A program made the translations under genes and the position numbers. Below the pieces are notes generated by a model, which saw nothing but the letters and a program-made list of their open reading frames with translations, searched no databases and was not told where the DNA came from. DNA of 14,064 nt, taken from Chrysochromulina tobinii (lineage: Eukaryota; Haptophyta; Prymnesiales; Chrysochromulinaceae). Positions 1-10,202 of this stretch are shown piece by piece (the stretch's first letter is position 1; each line of letters starts with the position of its first letter). The stretch is taken from positions 1 through 14,064 of the forward strand of contig JWZX01001335.1 of NCBI GenBank assembly GCA_001275005.1, in the 5' to 3' direction.

Positions 1-3000
1 CTCCCCCCCGTCCCCCCCTCCCCCCCGACTGGGAGGGGCGCCCGTCCGAGCGGGCGCGGGCGCGGGGGGTCCACCTACGACCCGCTTCGAGACGCCATCA
101 GAGGGCGCGCCGGTGGGCGCGAGGTTGGCGCGAGAGGCCGGAGCGGCGCCCGGGACGGCGCTAGTGCCGAGGGGGACGCCCACGCCGCTGTTGCTCAGGA
201 GCGCCACGAGGAGCGAGGCGCCGCCCGCGCGCATAATGGCCTTGCGGAGGCTGCCCTCGCCACTCGAAAGGAATCGAATAGCACGCGTCGCATCATCGAT
301 CAGTCCAGGATCAGTTGGTGGCACGCAGCCTGGGTCGATCATGCTCAGGAGCGCCGGGATGGCGCCGTGAATGAGGCTCGCGCCCACCGTTACATTCATC
401 ACCGACGCGCTCGACGACAGCCGATGAGTGACGGTGGAGGCTCCTGTGAGCTGGCCGGGCGCAGCAGCTTGTGCAATGGTGCCGAGCAACAGGGCCGCAG
501 CTCGCCGGTCGATGGTCGGTCGGTTTGGTTGAAGCATGACTACAAGCGGCGCCACCGCGCCCGCCTCGAGCAGCGTCGCCGCCACCTCGGCATTGTGGCG
601 CGCTAGGGCCTCGAGCGTGTGCGCGGCGAGCCTGGGGGCGAGGGAGGCCGAGGAGTCGAGCTCCGCGGCCGTCGTGCGCGTGATGTCTCCGCTGCACACG
701 AGGCCTGAGTCGAGGTACCGGAGCAGGGGCGTGCACGCCACCGAGGCGACCTGCCGCTGCGCGCGCACCGACTCTCCCGCGAGCTGGGCGAGCAGCCGAA
801 CGGCGTGAGCCTTCGTGCTCTCGGGACTCGAGGGCGAGGCCAGCAGCGCCAAGGAGACTGCCGAGATGGGCGGGATTCCATCCGCATCGATCGCTTGTCG
901 GAGCGCGTCACCATCGTGCGCGAGGCTCGCGAGCACCGAGATAGCATGCTCTTGCGCCGAGGCGGGCAACGTCGGGTTCCGCAAGCACGCGACCAAATCG
1001 GCGACGCACCCCTCGCGCACGATGACTGCCTGGTTCGTTGGGTCCGCGACGCTCAGGCACAGCGACCACAATGCGTACGCTTGTGCCTCGACCCCATCGT
1101 CGTCCAGTGCATCCTTGAGTAGCTCGGCGAGAGGCTCAACCCCCCTAGCAAGAGCTGACGACCGTTGGAGTTCTTCGCTGCCCTCCGCCCCGACCTTGCT
1201 CAGGGCGATGCCCGCGCGCTGCCGCATGCCCTTGTCGTTGTTCCGGAGCATTTGGATCAGGGCCTGCGTCACCTCCGCATGCAAGTCGCGGCTCGTGCGC
1301 GCAAGGAGGCAAAGCGTCTCGACGCCAAGCGCCAAAATGCGCTGAGGGCCGCTAAGCAGCTCCACGAGCACAACGATGACGCCCGCCTTGGCAAATGCTC
1401 GCCGGTTGTCGAGGCAGGCCGCCTCCGATGCCGTGTCCTCACCCGTTGCCTCGGACGGCATGTCAACCACTGCGGTCGCCTCGCTTGCCGCCGCGGGCGC
1501 CGCCTCGGGCGCCGCCTCCTCTGCGTCACCCGCGGCAAGTCCGTGAGCATGCACGCACATGTCGCGTAGCAGTACAAGCGCTTCCTCCTTCCTAATCAGG
1601 ATCGGACGATGCGCATCGACGGTCGTCGAAAGTGTGGTACCAGTACGGAGCGTGCGCACGAGCTCGTTGGCCACCGCGCTGCGGTTGGCCTCGTTGCCGC
1701 GCGCGAGCAATGAGATGGCACTAGCTGCGTGCTCGCGAGCAGCAGACGATGACTGTTCGGCCACAAGCCCAAGCGCAAGGCTCGTGAGCGGCGCGATACC
1801 GCCCGCACCCACGATGGCAGTGCGTAGCGCTGGCGTGAGCGCCAGATTCGCAAGGGCGCTCGAGGCGGCGCCTGCGGCCCCCGCCGACGCCGACGCGAGG
1901 CCAAGCAGCTCGATGAGCGACGCGATGCCCCCTGCTTCGAAGATGCGCGTGCGGTTGCCCACATCTGCCGCGAGGGCGCCGAGGGTGCGCGACGCCCCTT
2001 CGTGAAGCTCCTTCGGGCCGTGAAGCATCGCGATGAGTGTCGGGATGCCGTCGTGCTGGGCGATGGCCTGCTGGATCTGACGGTTCCCCACAGCCATGCT
2101 GCATAGCGCTCTCGTGAGCTCGTCGAGTGTGCTGATGGGCATCGTCATCGACGGCACACCGCGCTTGAGCATGGCCACGAGCTTCGTTGCGCCTCCCGCT
2201 GCCGCGATCGCGTCTTGGTGCCGTACGGACGACTGCGTCAGGCGCGAAATGACGCGTGCCGCACTCTCCATCTTGCTAAATCCGACCATGTCTGGACTCT
2301 GTCTGCCACCACTTCCTCCTCCCTCAGGGCCAGGGTCCGAGAAGCTCAACGGGGCAACCAGCATAGTCGCCAGGGTCGCCTCAACGCTCGGATCGTTACT
2401 GGAGAGCTTCGCGAGCACGTTCGCGGCGGCCTCCTGGGCGAGCTTGGTGCCGGCCCGTTGGCTGCTCGGGGAGCCCCCGAGGAAGGTGACGAGGGGAAGC
2501 AGCGCGCTCGCCGCAGCGATCGCGGCCTGGTTCGGGGCGTGCCCGTCCGCCAGGCTCCACAGTGCACGGGCCGCGGCCTCCTCCGCGATGCCGCTTACCG
2601 TTACGGCGGCGCGACGGCCTTCGTCGTCCATTCCTGCCGGCACGTCCAGGTCGCCGTCGCTGGCTCTGTCCAGACCGTCGGCACGCTCGAGCTGTGCGAC
2701 GAGGAGGCTGATGGCGCCCGCGGCGGCAATGGCTGTCTGGTTCTCCGCGTTGCCGCGTGCAAGCTCGGCGAGCGCGTCGGCAGCGTCAGCCCGGACCTCT
2801 TCGCGCCCATCGACTGCATGCAGTGGCTCGACGGGCGCAAGCAACACGACGAGCGCCTCGATGCCTCCGCTGGCCTTGAGGATGACTTGATTCGCGCCGT
2901 GGCCGCTCACCAAGGCTGTCAGCGCCCGAACCACCGCCACCAGCTGCAGGCCAGTGCCGGACAGAGCCGCATACGCGGGCGCGCCGTCGCGTTGGACAAG

Positions 3001-6000
3001 GTGGACAAGCGGCGCGATGCTTGCAGCCGCCTGCTGCTGCTCGCCCTGCCGCGCGAGGTTCCCAAAGATCGTCGCAACGTCCGTCTTGGTCAGGGCGCCG
3101 TGCTTTGTCCCGGCTAGCACGGCGACCAGAGGCACAAGGGCGCCGCTCGCGCACAGCGCGCGTCCGAAGTCCGGCCGGTGGCAACTCATCTGCATGAGCA
3201 CCGCAATCGCGGATGCCTGTGCTTCGACATGACGCTCTGCTCTAGACTCGAGCAGCAGCGAAACGAGCGACGGGATGCCGTTTGACTTGGCAATGTCGGC
3301 CACGTACTCTGCGCCGCGTGACTCGTCCGCCGTCAGCCGCGCAAGGACCCCCGCCGCAAGCTGCTGCACTTTGGGCTCGTTCAGCTGCGCCACGAGCCGT
3401 GGGATGGCGCCTGCCTTGACGATCGCGTACCTTATGTCCGCGTCCTGGCAGAGCTCGAGCAGCAGCTTCGTCACACGCGCCTGGGTATCGGGATCGGCCG
3501 AGCCAAGGATCACCACGAGCCCCGACGCAATGGCCACCTGCTCGCCGCGAGAATTGATCGCCAGCGTGGAGAGCGCACCCGCCGCCTCCCGCTGTGCTTC
3601 CACCTGCCCGCTCGAGAGCATCTTAACCAACTGAAGCAGTGCTCCCGCATTCAGGATTACCACCGCGGACTCAGGCTGGTTGGCCGCGAGGTCGCGCAGC
3701 GCACGCGCGGCGCGCGCTTGCACGACAATCTTATCGGACGAGAGGAGCATCACGAGCCGCTTGGCGATCTGCGCCTGCGATTCGGTGCTGATCTGTGCCA
3801 AGCGGGCGAGCGCATTCGCCGCGTGCTCGAATGTACGCCGCTCCTCGGCGCCCTTGTCGAGGCTGCTCACGCTATTAAAGAGCGCCACGAGCGGCGTGAT
3901 GCCATTGGCCTTAGCGATGAGACTCTGGTTGGTGCGATCGATGGCAAGGTGGTAGAGGCAGGACGCGGCTTGCTCCTTTCCCATCTCCGAGCGTTGGCTA
4001 AGCAATGCGATGAGCGACGCGATGCCGCCCGCCTCGACGATGGCATTCAGTCGCTCCTCACTCCCCCCTCGTGCGAGCTCCGCGAGGCAGCCGGCGGCGT
4101 AGCCCTGTGCGTCAGGGTCGCCCAGCCGGACTAACTGCACAAGATCGGGGATAGCGCCCTCGCTAACCACCGCCGACTGGTTCTCCGTCCGGATGCACAG
4201 GCACCACAGGCAGTTGGCCGCATGCTCCTGCGCCCCTTTGCTTGCGGAGCGGCAGAGGCCCACCAGTGAACGTACGCCGCCATACGAGAGGACAGCCTCC
4301 TGGATCTCTCGATCGCCACGCACGAGGTCCACAAGGGCCGCTGCCGCCGCCTCGCGCATCGCCTCAACGTTCGCCTCGTGGCTCGTCGTGGGGGCGATCC
4401 CAAGACCCTGCAATGCCTCCTCCTTGGTAGCCTGCTCGCCGCCATCGGCCGCCTCTGGTGGTTGCTGCGGCCTCACATAATCCCACAACTCGCTCCCGGT
4501 GCGTTGCTCAGCGCTCGGTCGGTCGCTGCTGCCTCCGCGCACTCTGCTGTCCCTGCCCGTCGGCGTTACAGGATGTGGCGAGCCCCCTGCCCGCTGCGTC
4601 CCCCTCCCTCCGCTGCCCATCCCTCCACTGCCCACCGCCCCGCTGCCCGGAGATCCCCCCCCTTCGCTGCCGAGAGCCAGAGCACCCACCGCGCGTGACG
4701 GTTCGAGCATCACAATGAGGCGCTGGACGCCACCGTTCAGGCGCACAAAGGCGCGCCGTTCTAAGGCGCCCCTGAAGCGTAAGCTTCGCTCCACGTCGTC
4801 CTCCTTGTCACTCGACGTTCGACGCTCGACACCATCCTCCGTGCCCGCACCCATGGGCGCCATGGTGGGCGCCTGATGCGCAGAAGACGAGCTTAGAGAC
4901 GTCAGGCCGAGCGCAAAACCGAGCACTGATGCGGCTGGGATTGGCTTAGCTATCGCCGCCGCGCCTGAAGAGGCCGATACTGCGGCCTTCTTGTCGGATG
5001 CGGTCTGAAAGTACTTCCAAAAGGTCTCGAACTCGTTGAGCTGCAGCTCGCCGTCGCCATTCTCATCCACCTTGTCGATGAGCAACTGGACATCCATCTT
5101 TGATCTTCCCCCGACCATGGTGAGCGCGGACGCCAGCTCCTCCGACGAGATGCTGCCGCCGCCATCCTTATCCAGCGAATCGAATGCCTCCTTCGCCGTC
5201 ATGTCGAGCGATATGTCCGACGTCGCACCCACCGTTTTCTTCAATCTGAAGCTTGCAAATAAAAGATTCCTTTCTTTCTTTTCGGATGCGGTCTGGAAGT
5301 ACTTCCAAAAGTTCACGAACTCGTTGAGCTGCAGCTCGCCGTCGCCATTCTCATCCACCTTGTCGATGAGCAACTGGACATCCATCTTTGACCTCTTCCC
5401 GACCATGGTGAGCGCGGACGCCAGCTCATTCGACGAGATGCTGCCGCCGCCATCCTCATCCAGCAAATCGAATGCCTCCTTCGCCGTCATGTCGAGCGAT
5501 ATGCCCGACGTCGCACCCACCGTTTTCTTCAATCTGAAACTTGCGAACAAGAGATTCCTTTCCTCCTCCTCGGCCTCCTTTTCGCGCTTCTTGTCGGCGC
5601 GCCTCTGGCTACACTGCTCGAGGTCGCCGTCCTCGCGCGATAGGCAGCCAATCGCGCGCGCGGCGAGCTCGGGTGTGCCTTGCTTCCTCGAGGAGAGCAG
5701 CCGGATGAGCGCCTGAAGGGCGCCGCAATTAGCAATGTCGTCGCGGTTGTACGCAAACAGCGAGAGCTCCGCGAGCCCCGAGGCTGCCTGCTGTTGCGCA
5801 CTCTCCGATCCGTGGGTGAGCAGCCGCACGAGGGGCGCGATGCCGCCCGCGTCGGTGATCGCCTCAGAAACGTCGGTGTTGCCCTTGGCGAGCCGATTCA
5901 CGACGAGGGCCGCGAGCTCGGCCGCCCGCTCGTCCTCGGCCCCCATCATCGTCACAAGCTGCAAACGGGGGACGAGGGCGCCGTGGTGAGCATCGAAATG

Positions 6001-6036
6001 CGCTGTGGTGAGCACTTGCATGCGCCGCGCCACGAG
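1..6036 (-). CDS. Giant ARM-repeat/EF-hand protein, exon 2 (EF-hands and C-terminal ARM solenoid), 3' end outside window
   Basis: Translated codon by codon from 6036 to 1, this frame has no stop in about 2,012 codons. It opens with about three ARM repeats (for example DAGGIAPLVRLL near 5825) and a Glu/Lys-rich spacer. Two tandem 96-residue EF-hand-pair units follow (5562-4987), then a Ser/Ala-rich and a Gly/Ser-rich linker (about 4950-4440). ARM repeats resume near 4370 and continue to about 190, roughly 30 more units, many degenerate. After the last clear repeat (RAGGASLLVALLS, about 230-190) the frame becomes Gly/Pro/Ala-rich to the window edge. That tail may be a real disordered end, or the gene may splice again just beyond. 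ARM arrays bind proteins; EF-hands bind calcium. A calcium-modulated scaffold is my inference. If exon 1 were a separate gene, this part could start at the ATG at 6021, but that would break an ARM motif. Confidence 0.85.
4440..4960 (-). other. Low-complexity Ser/Ala and Gly/Ser/Pro linker after the EF-hands
   Basis: After the second EF-hand unit the exon-2 frame encodes an Ala/Ser-rich stretch (SASSGAAAIAKPIPAASVLG), a short structured-looking piece (LNGGVQRLIVMLEPS, which resembles a lone ARM third helix), and then a Gly/Ser run (GSEGGGSPGSGAVGSGG and following) to about 4500. The plus strand shows the matching C-rich imperfect repeats around 4575-4660. It is most likely a flexible tether between the calcium module and the second ARM solenoid. 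An unspliced intron cannot be fully excluded, because a frame without stops can arise by chance in such GC-rich sequence. Confidence 0.55.
4987..5562 (-). repeat. Two tandem 288-bp units, each encoding an EF-hand pair
   Basis: Unit 1 spans 5562-5275 and unit 2 spans 5274-4987. They are in frame, 96 residues each, and differ at about 18 of 288 bases by my hand alignment (about 94% identity). Each begins ERNLLFASFRLKKTVGATS and ends FWKYFQTAS(E/D)KK. Each holds two calcium loops. The first is DEDGGGSISSNE (unit 1) or DKDGGGSISSEE (unit 2), with acidic residues at loop positions 1, 3 and 12, Gly at 5 and 6, and Ile at 8. The second is DENGDGELQLNE in both, which fits the canonical D-x-N-x-D-G-x-hydrophobic-x-x-x-E pattern. 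All four loops look able to bind calcium. The high identity suggests a recent duplication, or homogenisation by gene conversion. Confidence 0.9.
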
Positions 6037-6242
6037 CTGCGGCGTTGAGTCTAGTTGCGCGCGCGGTCGTGCAATCAGAGGGTACTCAGTGCACTCGGAG
6101 GCTACTCAGTGTTACTCCGAGGGTCATCAGTGGCCTCGGGGGGGATGACCTCGGATGGTCATCCCTCTCGGATGCCTCCCGCCTCGGGGATAATCGGGGG
6201 TAATCAGTGGCCATCAGGTGTAATCAGGGGTATTCTGCGTAC
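6037..6242 (-). other. Spliceosomal intron (206 bp, phase 0) joining the two exons
   Basis: On the minus strand the intron begins GTACGC after codon CCG and ends CGCCGCAG before codon CTC. Removing it turns the exon-1 end AGGILP and the exon-2 start LVARRMQVL into one normal ARM motif (AGGILPLVARRMQVL). The length, 206 bp, is not a multiple of three, which explains why the two exons lie in different frames. It contains in-frame stops in both flanking frames (TGA at 6204; TGA and TAA between 6100 and 6120). A possible branch-point-like ACTCAAC lies about 10 bases before the acceptor. No transcript evidence is available, so the exact borders are inferred from the rebuilt motif. Confidence 0.78.
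6078..6236. repeat. Degenerate ~20-bp tandem repeats filling the intron
   Basis: Read on the plus strand, near-copies follow each other: GAGGGTACTCAGTGCACTCG (6078-6097), GAGGCTACTCAGTG plus TTACTCC (6098-6118), GAGGGTCATCAGTGGCCTCG (6119-6138). Looser copies follow around 6139-6236, such as GGGTAATCAGTGGCCATCA and GGTGTAATCAGGGG. Among them, 6170-6187 is an 18-bp perfect copy of exon-1 sequence at 6248-6265 (the codons for the ARM motif E-A-G-G-I). The unit is minisatellite-like and is confined to the intron. Confidence 0.7.
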
Positions 6243-9200
6243 CGGTAGGATGCCTCCCGCCTCGGCGATCGCGAGCTGGTTTTCGGGGCTCGAGCCCAGA
6301 TGCCAGAGGGTCATCGCCGCGTGCTCCTGGGCCTTGGCGGACCCGGAGCGGCTGATGATGCTGGTCAGGGGCTGGATGGCCCCGGAGGCGACGACGAGGG
6401 CCTGTATGGTGACGTTGTCTGCGGAAAGGGCGAGAAGAGCGTGGGCGGCCTCAGCCTTCGCCGCCTCCGAGGTAGAGCTTAGCCAGCTCACGACCAGCGG
6501 CACGCCGCCTTGTTTGGCGACCGCGAGCTGGCTCGCATTCAGAGCCTCAGCTCTGAAAGAACCTTCACTTCCCGCCGGTGCTGAGCAGAGCGATGCGATG
6601 GCGCCGAGTGCCCGCAGACCTCGTTCCGAGTCCTTCGTATTCAGCAGCCCGACCACGCGCTTCGAGACGATGGCTCGATTGTCCGCATGCATGGACGCGA
6701 GCGACGTGAGCGCGCCGATCGAGTTGCGCGCCGACTTGGGCGTATCACCGGTCACGAGCAGCCCCACGAGCGGCTCGATCGCGCCGAACTTGGCAAGCAC
6801 GCTCTTGTTCGGCATGTTGTCCTGAGCGAGCGCCCAGATCGCCGAAGCTGCCTGCTCGCGTGCCTCCGGCGTCCCCTCACGCAAGATGGTGCACAGCGGC
6901 GCAATGGCGCCCGTGCGCGCGACAGCCGTCTGATTCCTCGTGTTCTCTCGCGACAAGCACGAGAGCGCGCCCGCCGCGTTGGTGCACATTTCGGGCTGCG
7001 GGCTGCCCAGCATCGTGACGAGCGGCGGGATGGCGCCCGCCTCGGCGATGGCCACCTTGTTACGCGTGTGGTTCTTCGCGAGGCGCCACACCGCCTCGGC
7101 CGCGAGAGAGCACTGGATCGCGGCGGTCGCATCAGATTTCGACGCACCGGACTGGAGGGCCTGCACGAGGAGGTTGATGCCGCCCGCCCGCGCGATCGCG
7201 TCCTGGCGCGACTTGCTGTCCTTGCTCATGGCGATGATCGAACGGAGCGTCGCCTCCTTGGCGTTCGAGGACTCGCCGCTGAGCAGCGAGAGCAGCGCGG
7301 GAATGCCGCCCGCGTTCACAATGGTCACGCGGTTGTCCTCAGAATCGCTCGCTAAGTTGACGAGAGCCGCCGCGGCCTGCTCCTGTGCCTTCTCCTCGTC
7401 GGCCGCACGCCGGGTCGCCTCTTGGGCTGCACGCGCTGCCGTTGCCTCAGTGGCTGCTCTCTTCTCCACGTCCGCCAACGCACGTCTCATCTGCAGCTCC
7501 GCCGCCTTCTTCTCCGCATCAGTCGCCTTCTTGTCCGCCTCCGCTACGGCATACTTCGCCTCTTCCAGAGCGTGCTTCGAGTCTTGCAGCGCACTCCGGG
7601 CCTTGACTGCATCGTCGCGCCTCGCGGCGTCGGCCGCCTTCTTTTCGGCGGCACTGCTGTACGGGGACGGGCCGATCATCAGCATGCCGACGAGCTGCTC
7701 GATGATGAGCACGCGGTTCGCATCCTCGATCGAGAGGCGCACGAGCGCTGCCTCCGCGCGCTCGCGTGCCTTGGATCGATCGCACGCGAGCAACGAGACG
7801 AGTGGACCGATCGCGCCGCTCTCCGTAATGGCGATCCGATTCTTCTCGTACGCTGCGAGCTCGCACAGCGCGCCCGCGGCTTCCTCCTGCGCCTCGAGCC
7901 CCGCGTCGCCGCTGAGCATGTTCACCAACGGCTGCACTGCGCCCGCAAGAGCAATCTGCTCTGCAAGGGAGACTCGGGACCCCTCGGCGCCTATGCCCGG
8001 CGCATCGGCCGTTTGAGCGGCGAGAGCCTTGGCTTTGGCCTCTGCCTTCTCTGATGCCTTCTCGCCCTTGCGCCCCGTCTTGGACTGCGAAACGTCGACT
8101 GCGAGGCGCGCGAGCGCCGCGGCCGCGAAGCGCTTCGAGTTGTTCGCGACCCTCCGGAGTGCGCTCGCCTCCTCGAGTGTGTGCTCAGGCAGGACCACGG
8201 CGAACGTGCAGAGGAGCTCGCACAGGGGGGCGATCCCGCCGCTCTGCTCAATGGAGACCTTGTTGCGCGGGAGCAGGGCAAGCTCGGCGAGTGCCGCTGC
8301 CGCGTCCTGCTGCGCTTTCGCGGAGCTGTTGACTTCGCGTCCGTCAAGCAGCGCGATGAGAGGTGCGATGCCGCCCGCAGCGGCGATGCCGTGACGAACG
8401 ACGTCGCCACCATGGAAGGAGAGTTTGGCAAGTGCGGCGGTAGCTTGCTCAATGGCTTCAAGCGACGGCGACGCGAGCGTCCTCACAAGCGGCGTGATGC
8501 CATCACGCTCCGTGACCACGGCACAAAAGGACTCGTCCAACGCCAGCGAGAGCGCCCAGAGAGCGAACGTACTGACTGAGTCCGTCTGGTCGCGAAGAAG
8601 CTGAACGAGGTTATCGGCGCCGCCCGCGCGGGCGATGTTGAGCTGCGAGTCGCCATTGTCGCGCACCAGCCGCCAAAGTGTCTTGATCAGCCGCTCGCGC
8701 AGATCGTCGTGATCAGCCTCAGCCGCCCGTTCGGCCGTTCGAACGAGCCCCGCCACAAGCAGCGAGACAGCTGCCAGCTGGTTGGGTTCGTTTCCCATGG
8801 CCAGGGCCGAGAGCGCCTTGGCGGCGAGGGTCTGTGCGCGCTCGCTCTTCGCGTCGAGCAGCTCGCACAGCGCGACGATCGCGCCCGAGCTCGCAACCGC
8901 CGCCTTGTTCATCGCGTTGCACTCGGTGAGGGCCCAGAGGGCACCCGCCGCCTCCGCTTCGACAATGAAGTTGGGGCTTCCTCGTTTGAGTAGGCCGCAG
9001 AGCTGCGCGAGGCCTCCCAGATCGGCGACGGCGCTCTGGTTGGCCAAATTGTGACGACACATCCACGTCAGCGCGAGTGCCGCGTTCGCCTGCGTGAGCG
9101 GTGTGTTCGACTCGCCGTCGGGCCGGGACGGTAGCAGCTGCTCGACCAACGGCTTGAGACCATGATGCAGGGCGATCACCTCCTGGTTGGCGCTGTTCCC

Positions 9201-10202
9201 GCGCGCAAGCATCGCGAGCGTGTGTGTGGCCTGCGCCACGAGCGGCTGCCTTGCACGCGGCATGTCGATCACCGCGAGCAGCGGCCCAACGCCGCCCGCC
9301 TTGGTGATCGCATCCTGTGTGCGCTTGCGGTGCTTAGTGCTCAGACTGATGCAAAGCTGGCTCAACACGCAGGCCGCTTGCGTCTGCACTTCCGTGTTGA
9401 TGGCGGAGAGGGTGGCCACGAGAATCTTGATGCCACCAAGCTTGCAGATCTCCGTCTGGATGGCCAGGTGCTCCTGCGCGAGCGCAGCGAGAGCGCGCGC
9501 CGCGCACTCCTGCGCCCCGAGACTCCCACTGTCAAGTAGCCGCAGGAGGAACTTGATGGCGCCCGCCTTGTACGCACTCTGCTGACCCTCAGGGGTCGCG
9601 GCGAGGTTGCCGATCGCGTCGGCCGCGCGCGCGGCTGCTCGGCTGTTGGTCGAGTGCAGCAGCGACACGAGCAGCGGCACGGCGCCCGACCTGACCACTG
9701 GTTCCACTTGCTCCGTGACCGATGCGATCGAGGCGAGGGCGGCGGCCGCTTGCTCTTGCACGGAGCCCGTGCCCGCGCGCAGCACTCGTGTGAGCAGGCC
9801 AATGCCGCCGTGCTTGCACACCTTTGACACGTACTCGGGGTCCGACTGGATGATCAGAGCCACGGCCGCCGCGGCGTGCGCTTGGGCTGCATGGGAGCCT
9901 TCATCGGCGAGGCCGATCAGTGGCTTGAGCCCTCTAACGCCGAGCTTGTGGGCATTCTCCTGCGCCGTCTCTGCCACGGTATGCAGCGCCTCGGCCGCCC
10001 ATTCCTTGCACTCCATCGATCCGTACTTCATCAGGTCGATCGTGTCCTCAATGAAGTCGGCAACGTGGTTGCCGTCCAGCTGCGCCACTGCAAGCCGCGC
10101 CGTCTTGGCCCTGGGGGAAATGACGCGGCGTGCCTCGTAGATCATCTCGGCGGTTGCCGAAGCATGAGCAAAGCCGAGGGACATGCCCGTCTTTGCTGGC
10201 AT
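6243..10202 (-). CDS. Giant ARM-repeat/EF-hand protein, exon 1 (N-terminal ARM solenoid)
   Basis: This exon encodes about 1,320 residues, mostly armadillo repeats of about 42 residues. Each carries the signature A-I-x-x-A-G-G/A-I-x-P-L-V-x-L-L after a helix ending in N-(K/R/Q)-x-A-I. I count about 25 such units. ARM repeats stack into a superhelix that binds partner proteins; the closest general type is Vac8-like or importin-alpha-like scaffolds. The first 40 or so residues are not ARM. A Lys/Ala/Glu-rich break lies near residues 704-735 and a long charged coiled coil near 850-942. The start ATG at 10202 has A at -3, and an in-frame TAG lies upstream at 10239-10241. Read without splicing, the frame would end at a TGA at 6204 after a non-ARM tail (ILPVRRIPLITPDGH). 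Splicing at 6243/6242 instead completes the last ARM motif with exon 2. The ARM family call is firm; partners and cell location are unknown. Confidence 0.88.
7375..7655 (-). other. Coiled-coil segment interrupting the ARM array in exon 1
   Basis: Residues about 850-942 are a charged Ala/Glu/Lys/Arg stretch with no glycine or proline, for example KHALEEAKYAVAEADKKATD and EKRAATEATAARAAQEATRR. It lies between a degenerate ARM unit ending near GMLMIGPSPYSS and a normal unit beginning AAAALVNLASDSEDN. Such a helix could act as a rigid spacer or an oligomerisation arm. The assignment rests on composition and apparent heptad-like spacing; I ran no coiled-coil predictor. Confidence 0.65.

Noticed and set aside
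5036-5716. A 226-codon plus-strand frame with a repeated Ser/Phe-rich protein
   Set aside because: It is the antisense of the duplicated EF-hand units. The minus-strand frame gives canonical calcium loops, while the plus-strand product matches nothing.
6021-6204. Two separate genes, one ending at the TGA at 6204 and one starting at the ATG at 6021
   Set aside because: Each would break an ARM motif, leaving a non-ARM tail on one and a truncated first repeat on the other. Splicing 6037-6242 restores a complete motif with correct GT-AG borders.
6940-8016. A 358-codon plus-strand reading frame, and others like it at 2096-2890, 2215-3117 and 6055-6825
   Set aside because: They lie opposite the ARM-coding frames. 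Their sequence is the mirror of the ARM codons (Ser/Ala/Arg-rich, no domain pattern), as expected opposite GC-rich coding sequence.
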